From contig NZ_CP060828.1 in NCBI RefSeq assembly GCF_014489635.1, forward strand, positions 9,350,001 to 9,414,000: 64,000 nt of DNA. The letters are read 5' to 3'. The translations under genes were made by a program, and so were the position numbers. The notes beneath the pieces are model-generated. The model was not told the origin of the DNA. It saw only the letters and a list, made by a program, of their open reading frames with translations, and searched no databases. This document shows, one piece after another, positions 1-7,937 of the stretch. Position 1 is the first letter of the stretch. Each line of letters starts with the position of its first letter. This stretch comes from Streptomyces roseirectus. Lineage in GTDB: Bacteria > Actinomycetota > Actinomycetes > Streptomycetales > Streptomycetaceae.

Positions 1-94
1 GACGCTCACCCAGCTCCCGGGTGAGCGCACCCAGCCGGTCCAGCGAACCGGCCCCGAACACGATCCTGGTCGGGATGTCGAGATCGAAATGCAT
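1..94 (-). CDS. Iron-containing alcohol dehydrogenase, N-terminus only (runs off left edge)
   Basis: Only the first 31 codons are present. They read as the usual N-terminus of group III iron-dependent alcohol dehydrogenases, with TRIVFGAGSLDRLG, the strand-turn that starts the NAD(P)-binding domain. The ATG at 94 lies 42 nt downstream of the PGK-like gene in the same direction, so it is the most distal visible gene of the phosphonate operon. In other phosphonate clusters such enzymes (PhpC, FomC type) reduce phosphonoacetaldehyde to 2-hydroxyethylphosphonate. That role is inferred here from context alone, because the metal-binding and catalytic parts are outside the window. Confidence 0.7.
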   Translation of the reverse strand, partial: MHFDLDIPTRIVFGAGSLDRLGALTRELGER

Positions 95-136
95 GAGATC
101 GCCTTTCACCGTCACGTTCACAGAAGAACCGCGGCC

Positions 137-1354
137 TCACAGAAGAGACGCGGTCTGCGCGCGCAGCGCCCGCAGCACCGCGCAGTCCCCCGAGGCCAGC
201 AGCGTCAGCGCGGACCCGCCCCCCGTGGACGTCCGCCCCCGCCAGGGCAGTTCGGCGACCGTGTCCCCGCCGAGCAGCAGCGTGTCCGTCCCGGCCAGCA
301 CCGGCAGCACCGCGTCCACCGCCCGCGTGTGCCCGAACCGGTACTGGCACGGCGTCCCCGCCACCAACGCCCGCTCGGTGTACGTCAGTTCGGCGGCGGC
401 CCACGGCTGGAGGTCGAAGTCGACCACCGCGTGCCCCGCGGGCACGTCACCGGGCAGCGCGAGCGGCCGGGCGGGCCCGACGGGGTTGCCGGCGGCGTCC
501 GCCGGGGCGACGTACACCGTCGCCGGGAGGTGGATGACGGCCCTGCGCGGCCCCTGAAGGACCTCGCGGGCAACCCGCACACACCGCTCGGGGTCGCTGC
601 CCAGCCAGGACGCGCCCACCCGGTGACCGAGCGCCGCGAGAAGGGTGTTGAGGACGACGCCGCCCGGCACGATCAGGTCGTAGGAGCCGCTCAGCCCCGC
701 GAGCCCGGCCAGCACCTTCTCCGGCTTGCGCCCGCCCAGCACCGCCACCGACCGACGGCCGTCGCGCGCCGCCCACGGCGCCAGCTCCGCGACGTCCCGC
801 ACCAGACTGCGCGCCGCCACCCCCGGCATCAGGCCCAGCAGCCCGGTGTTGGAGGCGTGCGCCCGGTGCGCCTTGGAGAACCCGCCCACCGCGACCCGGT
901 CCCCGAGCCGCGCGAACGCCCGCGCGAGCCCCACGTCACCGCGCTCCTCACCCGCGTATTCCCGCGTGTTCCCGAACAGCACCACCGCACCCGGTGCCAT
1001 CGCCTCCGCGACCCTCGGCGCCTCCTCGTCCGCGCTGTGCGGGTGATACGCCACCACCCGCCCGAGCCTGCGGCCCAGATACGCGGCGATGTGCGACAGG
1101 CCCCGCGCGCTGCCGTCGCGGTGACTGCCCTGATGGGACAGGACGGCGACCCGCGCGCCGGCGTCCGCGAGCGCCGCGAGGTCCGCCAGCTCACAGTCGA
1201 TCCGCCCCGTGTCGGCCAGTTCGGGCCCGGTGTTGAACCCGGCCGACAGGATCCACCGCTCCCCGGGGGCCACGGGGTGGTCGGCGAGCCGGGGGACACC
1301 GGCCAGCGGCCCGTCAGAACCCCCAGCGTCACAACACCTGGCGTCAGAACCCAT
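137..1354 (-). CDS. Phosphoglycerate-kinase-like acyl-phosphate kinase of the phosphonate operon
   Basis: This 405-residue protein has the two-lobe PGK pattern. FNTGPE stands for the DFNxP strand near residue 40, SHQGSHRDG for SHxGRP, LFGNTREYAGEE for the ENxRF loop, AHRAHAS for the substrate-arginine helix, GGRKPEKV for GGxKxxDK, and LLGGDT plus STGGGSAL for the nucleotide and anion-hole loops. PGK moves a phosphate between ATP and the carboxylate of 3-phosphoglycerate. Here the Arg of SHxGRP is replaced by Ser while the other basic-patch positions remain, which suggests a related but different substrate. The ATG overlaps the upstream ArgC-like stop by 11 nt. Beside a reductase and PEP mutase, it is best read as a biosynthetic kinase that activates a phosphonate carboxylate, not as the housekeeping enzyme. 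Confidence 0.85.
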   Translation of the reverse strand: MGSDARCCDAGGSDGPLAGVPRLADHPVAPGERWILSAGFNTGPELADTGRIDCELADLAALADAGARVAVLSHQGSHRDGSARGLSHIAAYLGRRLGRVVAYHPHSADEEAPRVAEAMAPGAVVLFGNTREYAGEERGDVGLARAFARLGDRVAVGGFSKAHRAHASNTGLLGLMPGVAARSLVRDVAELAPWAARDGRRSVAVLGGRKPEKVLAGLAGLSGSYDLIVPGGVVLNTLLAALGHRVGASWLGSDPERCVRVAREVLQGPRRAVIHLPATVYVAPADAAGNPVGPARPLALPGDVPAGHAVVDFDLQPWAAAELTYTERALVAGTPCQYRFGHTRAVDAVLPVLAGTDTLLLGGDTVAELPWRGRTSTGGGSALTLLASGDCAVLRALRAQTASLL

Positions 1355-2423
1355 ACGCCCGCAACCCCGCCGTCTCGTCGAGCCCCAGCATCAGGTTCAT
1401 GTTCTGGACCGCCGAACCCGCCGCCCCCTTCACGAGGTTGTCCGTCACGGCCACCACCTTCACCGCACCCCGGTGCGCGTCGTAGTCCAGCCCGATGTGA
1501 CAGAAGTTCGACCCCGTCACCCCCGCGAGCGTCGGATACCGCCGGTAGTCCTTGTCGGTGAGCCCGCCGTGCGCGGGCCGCGCGTTCACCCGGACGAAGA
1601 ACTCGTCCGCGTACCGCGCCCGGTACAGGTCGAGCAGCGCCTCCCGGCTCAACTCCCCCCGCACGTCCGCCCGTACGGGCACCGTCGCCTGGAGGTGGAT
1701 GCCCCGCGCGAAGTTGCCGTGCGCGGTCGACAGGTCCACCACCACACCCCGTCCGATCCGGTCCTCCAACTCGTGGGCGTGCCGGTGCCCCTGGAGGCTG
1801 TACGGCAGCAGAGCCGCGAACGCGTTCGGGTGCATGACCTCCGCGCGCGGCTTGTTCCCCGCGCCCGAAGTCCCGTTGATCCCCACCAGGTTGAGCGGCG
1901 ACGAGGGGTCCGCGATGCCGTCCTCGTAGAGGGGGACGACCCCCAGCAGCGCGGTGATGACGTAGCAGCCGGGGTTGGCGATCAGCCGGGCCCCCGCGAT
2001 CTCCTTGCGGTGGAACTCGCTGACCCCGTACACCGCTTCGGCCAGCGCCTCCCGCGCCGTGTGCTCCCTCCCGTACGCCCGCGCGTACCGCTCGGGGTCG
2101 GCGAACCGGAAGTCGGCGCTCAGGTCGACCACCCGCGTCCCGGCCGCCAGCAGACCGTCCGCGCGGCGCATGGCCTCGCCGCTCGGCGTGCACAGGAACA
2201 CCACGTCGAAGTCGCCCGCGCGGGCCGTCACCTCGTCCGGCGTGGTGAACTCCAGGCCGCTGCCCAGGAGATGGGGGTGGACGGACTCCAGCGGCTCGCC
2301 GGCCGAGCGGGCCGCCGCCGCGACCTCGACGACGTCCGGATGGTTCAGCAGCAGCCGCAGCGTCTCGCCGCCGGTGAACCCGGAGGCGCCGATCACGGCG
2401 GCACGGACACGGGACGCGGTCAC
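1344..2423 (-). CDS. N-acetyl-gamma-glutamyl-phosphate reductase (ArgC)-like acyl-phosphate reductase
   Basis: The 359-residue protein has an N-terminal Rossmann motif GASGFTGGE, the catalytic cysteine in IANPGCY near residue 150, and the C-terminal GSNFCHIG segment of the ArgC family. ArgC enzymes reduce an acyl phosphate to an aldehyde with NADPH. The start is GTG at 2423, overlapping the preceding stop as GTGA, so translation is coupled. No other arginine gene is nearby. The next gene is a PGK-like kinase, which could supply an acyl phosphate, so the two probably form a carboxylate-to-aldehyde module acting on a phosphonate. A real arginine role cannot be excluded by sequence alone but is unlikely in this operon. 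Confidence 0.85.
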   Translation of the reverse strand: MTASRVRAAVIGASGFTGGETLRLLLNHPDVVEVAAAARSAGEPLESVHPHLLGSGLEFTTPDEVTARAGDFDVVFLCTPSGEAMRRADGLLAAGTRVVDLSADFRFADPERYARAYGREHTAREALAEAVYGVSEFHRKEIAGARLIANPGCYVITALLGVVPLYEDGIADPSSPLNLVGINGTSGAGNKPRAEVMHPNAFAALLPYSLQGHRHAHELEDRIGRGVVVDLSTAHGNFARGIHLQATVPVRADVRGELSREALLDLYRARYADEFFVRVNARPAHGGLTDKDYRRYPTLAGVTGSNFCHIGLDYDAHRGAVKVVAVTDNLVKGAAGSAVQNMNLMLGLDETAGLRAYGF

Positions 2424-3394
2424 TTGACGACCTCCGAGGTCAGCGGGCGCTCCAGCACGCCCGCGGCGGCCAGTTCCTCCTGCAGCCGGGACACCAGCAG
2501 CGTCCCGATCCGGGCCTGCGCGTCGTGCGTGGTCGCGCCGATGTGCGGGGTCAGCACGACGTTGTCCAGCTCCGCCAGCGGCGAGAGGCCGCCCTCGACG
2601 GCGTGCACGTCCAGCGCCGCCCCCGCGATCACCCCCGCCGACAGGGCCTCGTACAGGGCCTGTTCGTCGACGACCCCGCCGCGCGCGACGTTCACGAGAT
2701 ACGCGCGCGGACCCATCAGCGCCAGCTCGGGACCCGAGATCAGGTGCCGGGTCGCGTCATTGAGGGGCAGCGCCAGACACACGACGTCCGACTCGCTCAG
2801 CAGCGTCTTGAGCGGGAGGAGCGTGATGTCCTCGGCGGCGAGGTCCCGGGCCCGCTCCGGCGTCGGCGAGGCCACCGTCGCCAGGACCCGCATCCGCAGC
2901 GGGCGGGCCAGCTCCGCGAGCCGCGACCCGATCGGCCCGAGACCGACCACGCCCAGCGTGTGCCCGCCGAGTTCGGGCCCCGCCAGCTCCGGCTTGCGCC
3001 ACAGCCCGGCCCGGATCTGCCGGTCCGCGAGCGCCACGTTCCGGGTCACCGACAGGGCGAGCCCCAGGGCGAGTTCGGCGACCGCGTTCGCGGACACGCC
3101 GTGCAGCGTGAAGACCCGGACGCCGAGTTCACGGGCGACGCCGACATCGATGTTGTCGGTACCGCTGCCGGCCCGGCCGATCACCCTCAGCCGGGGCGCC
3201 GAGCGGATCACCTCACCGGTCAGCCGCACCCCGCTGCGGACCACGACGGCGTCCGGGTCCACCTCCTCGACCAGGGCGGCGAGCTCCGACTGCGGCGGCT
3301 TCAGCCGCACCACCACCTCCAGAACCAGGCCGAGTTCGGCCAGGGCCTCAGGGTGGACGGGATCCAGGACCAGCAGACGCGGTGTTCGGGCCAC
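2420..3394 (-). CDS. D-isomer-specific 2-hydroxyacid dehydrogenase, SerA-like
   Basis: The 324-residue protein contains the NAD Rossmann signature GVVGLGPIG near residue 145, the substrate arginine in VNVARGGVVDE, and the catalytic Glu/His pair ending in VLTPHIGA. It lacks the C-terminal ACT domain of long SerA proteins. The family interconverts 2-oxo and 2-hydroxy acids such as 3-phosphohydroxypyruvate and 3-phosphoglycerate. The GTG start at 3394 is chosen because GGAGG sits seven bases upstream and the conserved N-terminus begins there. In this cluster phosphonopyruvate, a near-isostere of phosphohydroxypyruvate, is a plausible substrate giving phosphonolactate. PhpE of the phosphinothricin pathway is a known SerA-type precedent. 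Confidence 0.85.
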   Translation of the reverse strand: MARTPRLLVLDPVHPEALAELGLVLEVVVRLKPPQSELAALVEEVDPDAVVVRSGVRLTGEVIRSAPRLRVIGRAGSGTDNIDVGVARELGVRVFTLHGVSANAVAELALGLALSVTRNVALADRQIRAGLWRKPELAGPELGGHTLGVVGLGPIGSRLAELARPLRMRVLATVASPTPERARDLAAEDITLLPLKTLLSESDVVCLALPLNDATRHLISGPELALMGPRAYLVNVARGGVVDEQALYEALSAGVIAGAALDVHAVEGGLSPLAELDNVVLTPHIGATTHDAQARIGTLLVSRLQEELAAAGVLERPLTSEVVK

Positions 3395-3432
3395 GGCGTG
3401 GCCTCCTTCGAGTGGGGGGAGTGGAAGAGGGG

Positions 3433-3457
3433 GCCCGGGACGGGGACCGTCCCGGGC
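3433..3457 (-). terminator. Perfect GC-rich hairpin between two operon genes
   Basis: The arms GCCCGGGACGG (3433-3443) and CCGTCCCGGGC (3447-3457) are perfectly complementary over 11 bp with a GGA loop. The hairpin lies in the 73-nt gap between the flavoprotein and the SerA-like gene, one of the larger gaps of the operon, and no T-tract follows. It could be a partial terminator or attenuator, or an mRNA-stabilising end that separates upstream and downstream gene dosage. Confidence 0.55.
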
Positions 3458-3467
3458 GGGGGAGCGG

Positions 3468-5675
3468 TCAGGCGCCGGCCGGCACCGGGAGGTCCTGGAC
3501 ACGCGGCCAGAACTCCCGCACCCAGCGCAGCACGTCCTGCATCACGTGGTGGTTGCGGTTCGGGCGCAACGCCCCGAGCTGGAAGAACATCACGCCCTCG
3601 CTCGGCGGGCCGAGGAACGTCAGCCGCCGGTCCGCCGTGCCGTCCGCGCGCACCGGATGGAAGTCCGCCGTCAGCTCCAGACCACCGGGACCGAAGTCCG
3701 GCGCCCCGCCCTGGCCCGGGTTCACCCACTTGCTGACCAGCCCGTGCCGCAGCAGCGCCGGATACACCGGACGGACGTCGTTCTCCGCGTCGAACGGATG
3801 CACCCGCGAGTCCACCAGCACGTCCAGCTCCAGATCCGCGCCCGTCGTCGGCCCCTGCACCCGGAACCGCCCCGACGCCGCGTCCGTCGACAGCTCGGCG
3901 CCGGGACCCACCGACACGTCGACCAGGCCCGCGCGGATCGCCGCCCGCACCTTCTCCATGACCTCCAGCGCCGCCCCGTTGCACAGCCGGTTGTGGTGAC
4001 GCATGTAGACGTCCAGGAAGTTCTGGTGCGAGGCCGCCGTCAGACCCCCGAAGTCCACCGCGTACGCGAGGGTGTCGCGCAGGTCGCGCCACACGCCGTC
4101 GGCCGCCGCCTTCGCCGGGTTCGTCAGGTTGTCCTGCGCCGCCCAGCGGTGGTCGACGTCCAGGAAGTCCAGCAACGCCGCCCGGTACTCCTCCGGGTCC
4201 CGGTGCCCCTCGCGCGGGATCGGCCACAGCGTGCGCTCCCACGAGAACCGGTTGGCCGCCGGAAACGTGCCGTGCCGGTACGGCGACGGCGTCAGCGCCA
4301 CCGCCCGCGCGAACCGCGCCCGGTCCGACTCGGCGAGCGACGCGAGCCGCGCCCCCTCGTCCGGACCGAACACCACCTCCAGATAGCGCGGCAGCAGCCC
4401 CTTCGGCACCGGCGCGTCCGCACCCCGCAACACCGCGTCCAGCGCCTCCGCGACCGGATCGACGTACCGCTCGACGGCGTCCGACAGCCGCGCCACCGCC
4501 TCGGCCGACGACGCGCCCGCGCCCGCGTCGGCGAGGAACGCCTCGTACTCCGGGCGCACCGCCGCCTCCAGCGCGTCCCCGAACTCCGGGCCGAACAGCG
4601 TCCGGTAGTACAGCGCCGCCATCTCCAGCACCACGATCGGCAGGACGTGCCGCTCGAAGTCCAGCTGCACCCGCGCGAGCCCGCCGATCGAGACCGGCGC
4701 GGAGCCCTCGGCCTCCCGCAGCGCGTCCACCGCCGCCTCCGTCAGGAACACACCCCGGTGCTCCAGCGCGTCGAGATCGCGCTCCTTCGCGTTGTAGGGC
4801 CGCGCGAACGTGAACAGACCCGACCGGCTGAACACCGCGATCGACGCCGGCTCCTTGCCCGACGGCTCGTACACCAACTGCCCGTCACCGCGCTCGGCAT
4901 ACCGCCCGCCCCGCCCCTCGGTCAGGTGCAGAATGATGTCGATGCTGGTCAGCCCCATCCCCAGGCACCCCACCACCGCACCGGGCCCGGTCGACTCCTC
5001 CGGGATGTGCAGCTCCATCGGATACGCGGACGGCACGAACACCGCGCCGTGCTCCTTCGCGAACGCGTTCCACCGCGCCTGCTTCGGATACCGGTCAGGG
5101 TCGTTCCACGAGTGCCCGGTGACCATCAGGACACTGTCCACGTCGTACGAGGCACCCGCCGCGTCCGCCGTGTCCGTCACCACGGTCAGCCGCCCACCGC
5201 CGTCGTCGGCCTCGTGGATGTCGACGACCTCCGCGTGATACAGGTCGACCCGCACCCCCGCCGACCGCAGCAGCCGCAGGTACGTCTCGAACTGGTCCTG
5301 GAGCGCCTGCCCGTGGACGTACCGCTTCGGCCAGTCCTCGGCGCTCACGTCGTACAACGGATCGCCGGTCGCCGCGAACCGCTCCTGGCACCACTCCAGC
5401 AGCGTGGGCCGCAGCTTCGCCGGCAGCAGCGGACCGGCCTCCTCGACGGTCTCGTCCGCCGCGAACGACACCTGACCGACGATCCGGTTGAGGAAACTCG
5501 TGACGGGCTGGCGCGGGCTGTGCACCTGGCCGGCGCCGAACTGGCCCGACGCGTCGAAGATGTGGACGGCCAGCGGCACCCGCCCGTCGGCGGCCTGCGC
5601 GAGCGCGGCCAGCCGCTCCAGGGCGTACGTGCAGCTCGGGCCCGCGCCGACGATGGCGAGGGAGACGAAGGACAT
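3468..5675 (-). CDS. Large FAD/NAD(P)-binding oxidoreductase, candidate N-oxygenase
   Basis: The 735-residue protein starts with an FAD-binding motif, IVGAGPSCTYALERL, and carries a second nucleotide loop, VGCLGMGLTSID, near residue 190. This resembles the FAD-NAD(P)-binding family (Pfam NAD_binding_9) that includes amine-oxidising flavoproteins such as CreE/FzmM and, in phosphonate pathways, the oxime-forming PcxL/HpxL group. The ATG at 5675 has GGAGG six bases upstream. The gene directly follows a PhnW-like aminotransferase that could supply a primary amine, so oxidation of an aminoalkylphosphonate to hydroxylamine, oxime or nitroso is a reasonable inference. The assignment to N-oxidation instead of another flavin reaction is not shown by the sequence. 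Confidence 0.75.
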   Translation of the reverse strand: MSFVSLAIVGAGPSCTYALERLAALAQAADGRVPLAVHIFDASGQFGAGQVHSPRQPVTSFLNRIVGQVSFAADETVEEAGPLLPAKLRPTLLEWCQERFAATGDPLYDVSAEDWPKRYVHGQALQDQFETYLRLLRSAGVRVDLYHAEVVDIHEADDGGGRLTVVTDTADAAGASYDVDSVLMVTGHSWNDPDRYPKQARWNAFAKEHGAVFVPSAYPMELHIPEESTGPGAVVGCLGMGLTSIDIILHLTEGRGGRYAERGDGQLVYEPSGKEPASIAVFSRSGLFTFARPYNAKERDLDALEHRGVFLTEAAVDALREAEGSAPVSIGGLARVQLDFERHVLPIVVLEMAALYYRTLFGPEFGDALEAAVRPEYEAFLADAGAGASSAEAVARLSDAVERYVDPVAEALDAVLRGADAPVPKGLLPRYLEVVFGPDEGARLASLAESDRARFARAVALTPSPYRHGTFPAANRFSWERTLWPIPREGHRDPEEYRAALLDFLDVDHRWAAQDNLTNPAKAAADGVWRDLRDTLAYAVDFGGLTAASHQNFLDVYMRHHNRLCNGAALEVMEKVRAAIRAGLVDVSVGPGAELSTDAASGRFRVQGPTTGADLELDVLVDSRVHPFDAENDVRPVYPALLRHGLVSKWVNPGQGGAPDFGPGGLELTADFHPVRADGTADRRLTFLGPPSEGVMFFQLGALRPNRNHHVMQDVLRWVREFWPRVQDLPVPAGA

Positions 5676-5704
5676 GGTGAACCTCCGGAAAGGGTGTGGG
5701 GGGA

Positions 5705-6823
5705 TCAGAGCTGGTCGGACGTCAGCTTCGCGACCGCGCGGTCGAACGCCTCCAGGAAACCGGCGACGTCGGCCTCGCTGAGCTGGCCCATGTTCGCGAC
5801 GCGGAACACACCGGGCAGCTGCTCCTGGGTGGCGTAGATGACGTAGCCCTCCGCCTTGATCAGGTCGTGCAGGTCCGCGTACGCGATGCCGTGCGGGATG
5901 TGGACGTTGGTGCAGGAGTTCGCGCGGTGCTCCGGCGGCAGCAGGAACGCGCAGCCGCGCTCGGCGAGCCCCGCGCGGATCAGCTCCGCCAGCCGCAGAT
6001 ACCGCGCGCCGCGCGCCTCGGCGCCCTCCGCGAGCGAGCGGTCCAGGGCCACCTCGAACGCGGTCAGCACCTGCACGGCCGGGGTGAACGCCGGCACGCC
6101 CTTGCCCTCCTGCGAGGACCAGTTGCCGTACAGGTCCAGGTAGAAGCCGCGCGCGGGGACGTCCTTCAGCTCCTCGAAACGGTCCCTGCGGCCCGCGACG
6201 AAGCTGACGCCGGGCAGGCCCTCCAGGCACTTGTTCGCCGTCGCCACGACCCAGTCGACGTGGTCGGCGACCAGGTCGAACCGCTCCGAGCCGAGGCTGC
6301 TGATCGCGTCCACCGCGAGCTGCCTGCCGTGCCGGGCCACGACCTCGCCGATCTCCCGCAGCGGGTTCAGCTGACCCGTGCTGGTCTCGTGCTGCACCAG
6401 GCCGACGTGCGTGAGGCCCGGGTCCTCGGCGAGCGTGCGGTCCAGGACGTCCAGGTCGATCGGGTTCGTCCAGCCGAACTCCAGACGCCGGTGCGGGACG
6501 CCGTTCGCGCTGACGATCCGCCACAGGCGCTCGCCGTAGTGGCCGTTGTCCAGGATCAGGATGCGGCCCGTGGGCGGGACGATCGAGGCGAACGCGGCTT
6601 CCAGGGCGGCTGTGCCGGAGCCGGTGAAGATCGCCGCCGTGTGGTCGTCCGGGTTGCCGCCCGCTATCTGCGCCGCCTTACGCCGGGTGCGGGCCAGCAG
6701 GGCGAGGGGTTCGGCCTCGCGGTGGCACTGGTCGGGGGAGGTCATACCGGCGCGGACGTCGGGGTGGACGTTGACGGGGCCGGGGTTGAGGAGGGTGAGC
6801 TGGGGGAGGGGGGTGGTGGTCAT
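5705..6823 (-). CDS. PhnW-like class V aminotransferase (2-aminoethylphosphonate-pyruvate type)
   Basis: The 372-residue fold-type I PLP enzyme has LLNPGPVNV at the N-terminus, as in PhnW and alanine-glyoxylate aminotransferases. It has VDAISSLG with the pyridine-binding Asp and ATANKCLEGLPG with the Schiff-base Lys near residue 194. PhnW interconverts phosphonoacetaldehyde plus alanine with 2-aminoethylphosphonate plus pyruvate. Here it probably runs in the aminating direction and supplies the amine for the adjacent flavoprotein. The substrate may be phosphonoacetaldehyde or the aldehyde made by the ArgC-like enzyme. A gap of 29 nt separates it from the flavoprotein gene; upstream is an unusual G-rich spacer. 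Confidence 0.85.
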   Translation of the reverse strand: MTTTPLPQLTLLNPGPVNVHPDVRAGMTSPDQCHREAEPLALLARTRRKAAQIAGGNPDDHTAAIFTGSGTAALEAAFASIVPPTGRILILDNGHYGERLWRIVSANGVPHRRLEFGWTNPIDLDVLDRTLAEDPGLTHVGLVQHETSTGQLNPLREIGEVVARHGRQLAVDAISSLGSERFDLVADHVDWVVATANKCLEGLPGVSFVAGRRDRFEELKDVPARGFYLDLYGNWSSQEGKGVPAFTPAVQVLTAFEVALDRSLAEGAEARGARYLRLAELIRAGLAERGCAFLLPPEHRANSCTNVHIPHGIAYADLHDLIKAEGYVIYATQEQLPGVFRVANMGQLSEADVAGFLEAFDRAVAKLTSDQL

Positions 6824-6835
6824 GGGGGGCCTTTC

Positions 6836-6900
6836 TGGGGACGGGGACGATGGGGGTGGGGACGGGGGTGGGGGGGTCTGGTAGTGGGGGCGGGGGGCTC
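6836..6900 (+). repeat. G-run tract with G-quadruplex potential
   Basis: The plus strand carries at least eight runs of three or more G within about 65 bases, for example GGGGACGGGGACGATGGGGG. It lies just before the start of the leftward PhnW-like gene, so the G-rich strand is the template strand. The spacing fits intramolecular quadruplex formation. It may also be simple GC drift in a non-coding spacer. Confidence 0.6.
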
Positions 6901-6928
6901 AGGGGTGGGCCGGGGCGCGGCCGTGGGG

Positions 6929-7000
6929 CCGGCGAAACCGTGCCGGGCGGGCGGTGTGCGTCGTGTCCGGCGAGAGCGTGCCGGGCCGGCGGTGTGCGTC
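6929..7000. repeat. Imperfect 34-bp tandem repeat, period 38
   Basis: Copies at 6929-6962 and 6967-7000 share CCGGCGA, CGTGCCGGGC and GGCGGTGTGCGTC with only a few mismatches. The second copy ends at the stop codon of the kinase gene. Together with the adjacent G tract it fills the 175-nt spacer between the kinase and the aminotransferase genes, the longest gap inside the operon. Confidence 0.7.
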
Positions 7001-7937
7001 AGGGGTAGGTGGCCGCGCCGGCCGGGGTGCGGCGGGTGATGAGGGTGTGGGGGAGGGTCGGGGGCCAGTCGGTGAGCGGGGCGAGGAGGTGGGTGAGGTC
7101 GGTGCCGTCGGGGTCGCCGCGCAGGATCAGGCACTCGCCGCCCCGGCGGGCGTGACTGGTCAGCGCGCGGAGCTTGCCGTGCATCGCGTCGCTGGTGTCC
7201 CAGCTCGCGGACTCCCAGACCAGGTCGTGGGCGGCGTCCGGGGCGTCCGGGTCGACGAAGGGGACGACCTCGGTGCCGTCCGGACCGTCGGCGAGGACCC
7301 CGGCGACGTCCGTCAGCGTGACGATCCGCACCCGCCCGAACCCGGCGCCGAGCAGCAGCCCGGGGACGTGGTCGCTGCCGAGGATCCGCAGCCGTCCGTC
7401 CGCCGCGAGGACGCAGTCGCCGGACAGGACGGGGACGGCGCCGGCGGCCAGCACCTTGCGCAGCACCGTCCGGTCCGCCTGGACCTCCTCACCGGTCCCG
7501 GCGCCCACGGTCCGGGGGTCGGCGTCCCCGACCCGCCCCGCCGGCCGCCGGTCCCAGGCGAGCGCCGCCACCTGCAACGGCATCGCGGCCACCCCGGCAC
7601 CCCGCAGCGCGTCCACCCACGCCCACTTCACGGTGAACGTCGCCCGCGTCAGCTCCAGCGCGGTGAACGGGTCGTCGGGCCGCAACTCCCGTACGGCGCC
7701 GTGCCCGAAGGCCCCGCCCCCGGCGACGAACACGACCCGCCCCGGCCGCGCCCGCACCAGCGCGGCGATCTGCCGCGCGTACCCGGCGAGCGCGGCGGCG
7801 TCGATCCCGTCGTCCGCGCGCTTGTCGGAGACGAGACTGCCACCGACTTTGAGGACGAGGAGGTCGGGGGCGCCGCCTTGTGCGGAGAGGGTGTCGCCCT
7901 GAACGGCCCGCGCCTCCGCGCTGCCGCCGCCCCTCAC
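6999..7937 (-). CDS. Amino-acid-kinase-fold kinase, FomA / isopentenyl phosphate kinase-like
   Basis: The 312-residue protein has LKVGGSLVSDK near residue 30, GGGAFGH near residue 60, SGDCVL, TDVAGVL and DTSDAMHGKL. This is the motif order of FomA and archaeal isopentenyl phosphate kinases, with Lys, His and Asp/Thr around the ATP and phosphate sites. FomA phosphorylates fosfomycin on its phosphonate oxygen and serves as self-resistance. In this operon the protein could protect the producer by phosphorylating the product, or activate an intermediate. The GTG start at 7937 overlaps the stop of the thymidylate-kinase-like gene (GTGA). The first 25 residues are poorly structured. Confidence 0.8.
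   Translation of the reverse strand: MRGGGSAEARAVQGDTLSAQGGAPDLLVLKVGGSLVSDKRADDGIDAAALAGYARQIAALVRARPGRVVFVAGGGAFGHGAVRELRPDDPFTALELTRATFTVKWAWVDALRGAGVAAMPLQVAALAWDRRPAGRVGDADPRTVGAGTGEEVQADRTVLRKVLAAGAVPVLSGDCVLAADGRLRILGSDHVPGLLLGAGFGRVRIVTLTDVAGVLADGPDGTEVVPFVDPDAPDAAHDLVWESASWDTSDAMHGKLRALTSHARRGGECLILRGDPDGTDLTHLLAPLTDWPPTLPHTLITRRTPAGAATYP

Noticed and set aside
1344..2423. True arginine-biosynthetic argC
   Set aside because: No argJ, argB, argD or argR follows, and the gene is translationally coupled to phosphonate-type genes on both sides.
1209..5837. Plus-strand open frame of 1542 codons opposite the phosphonate operon
   Set aside because: It is Arg/Pro/His-rich without motifs and is antisense to four well-supported genes; an artefact of high GC.
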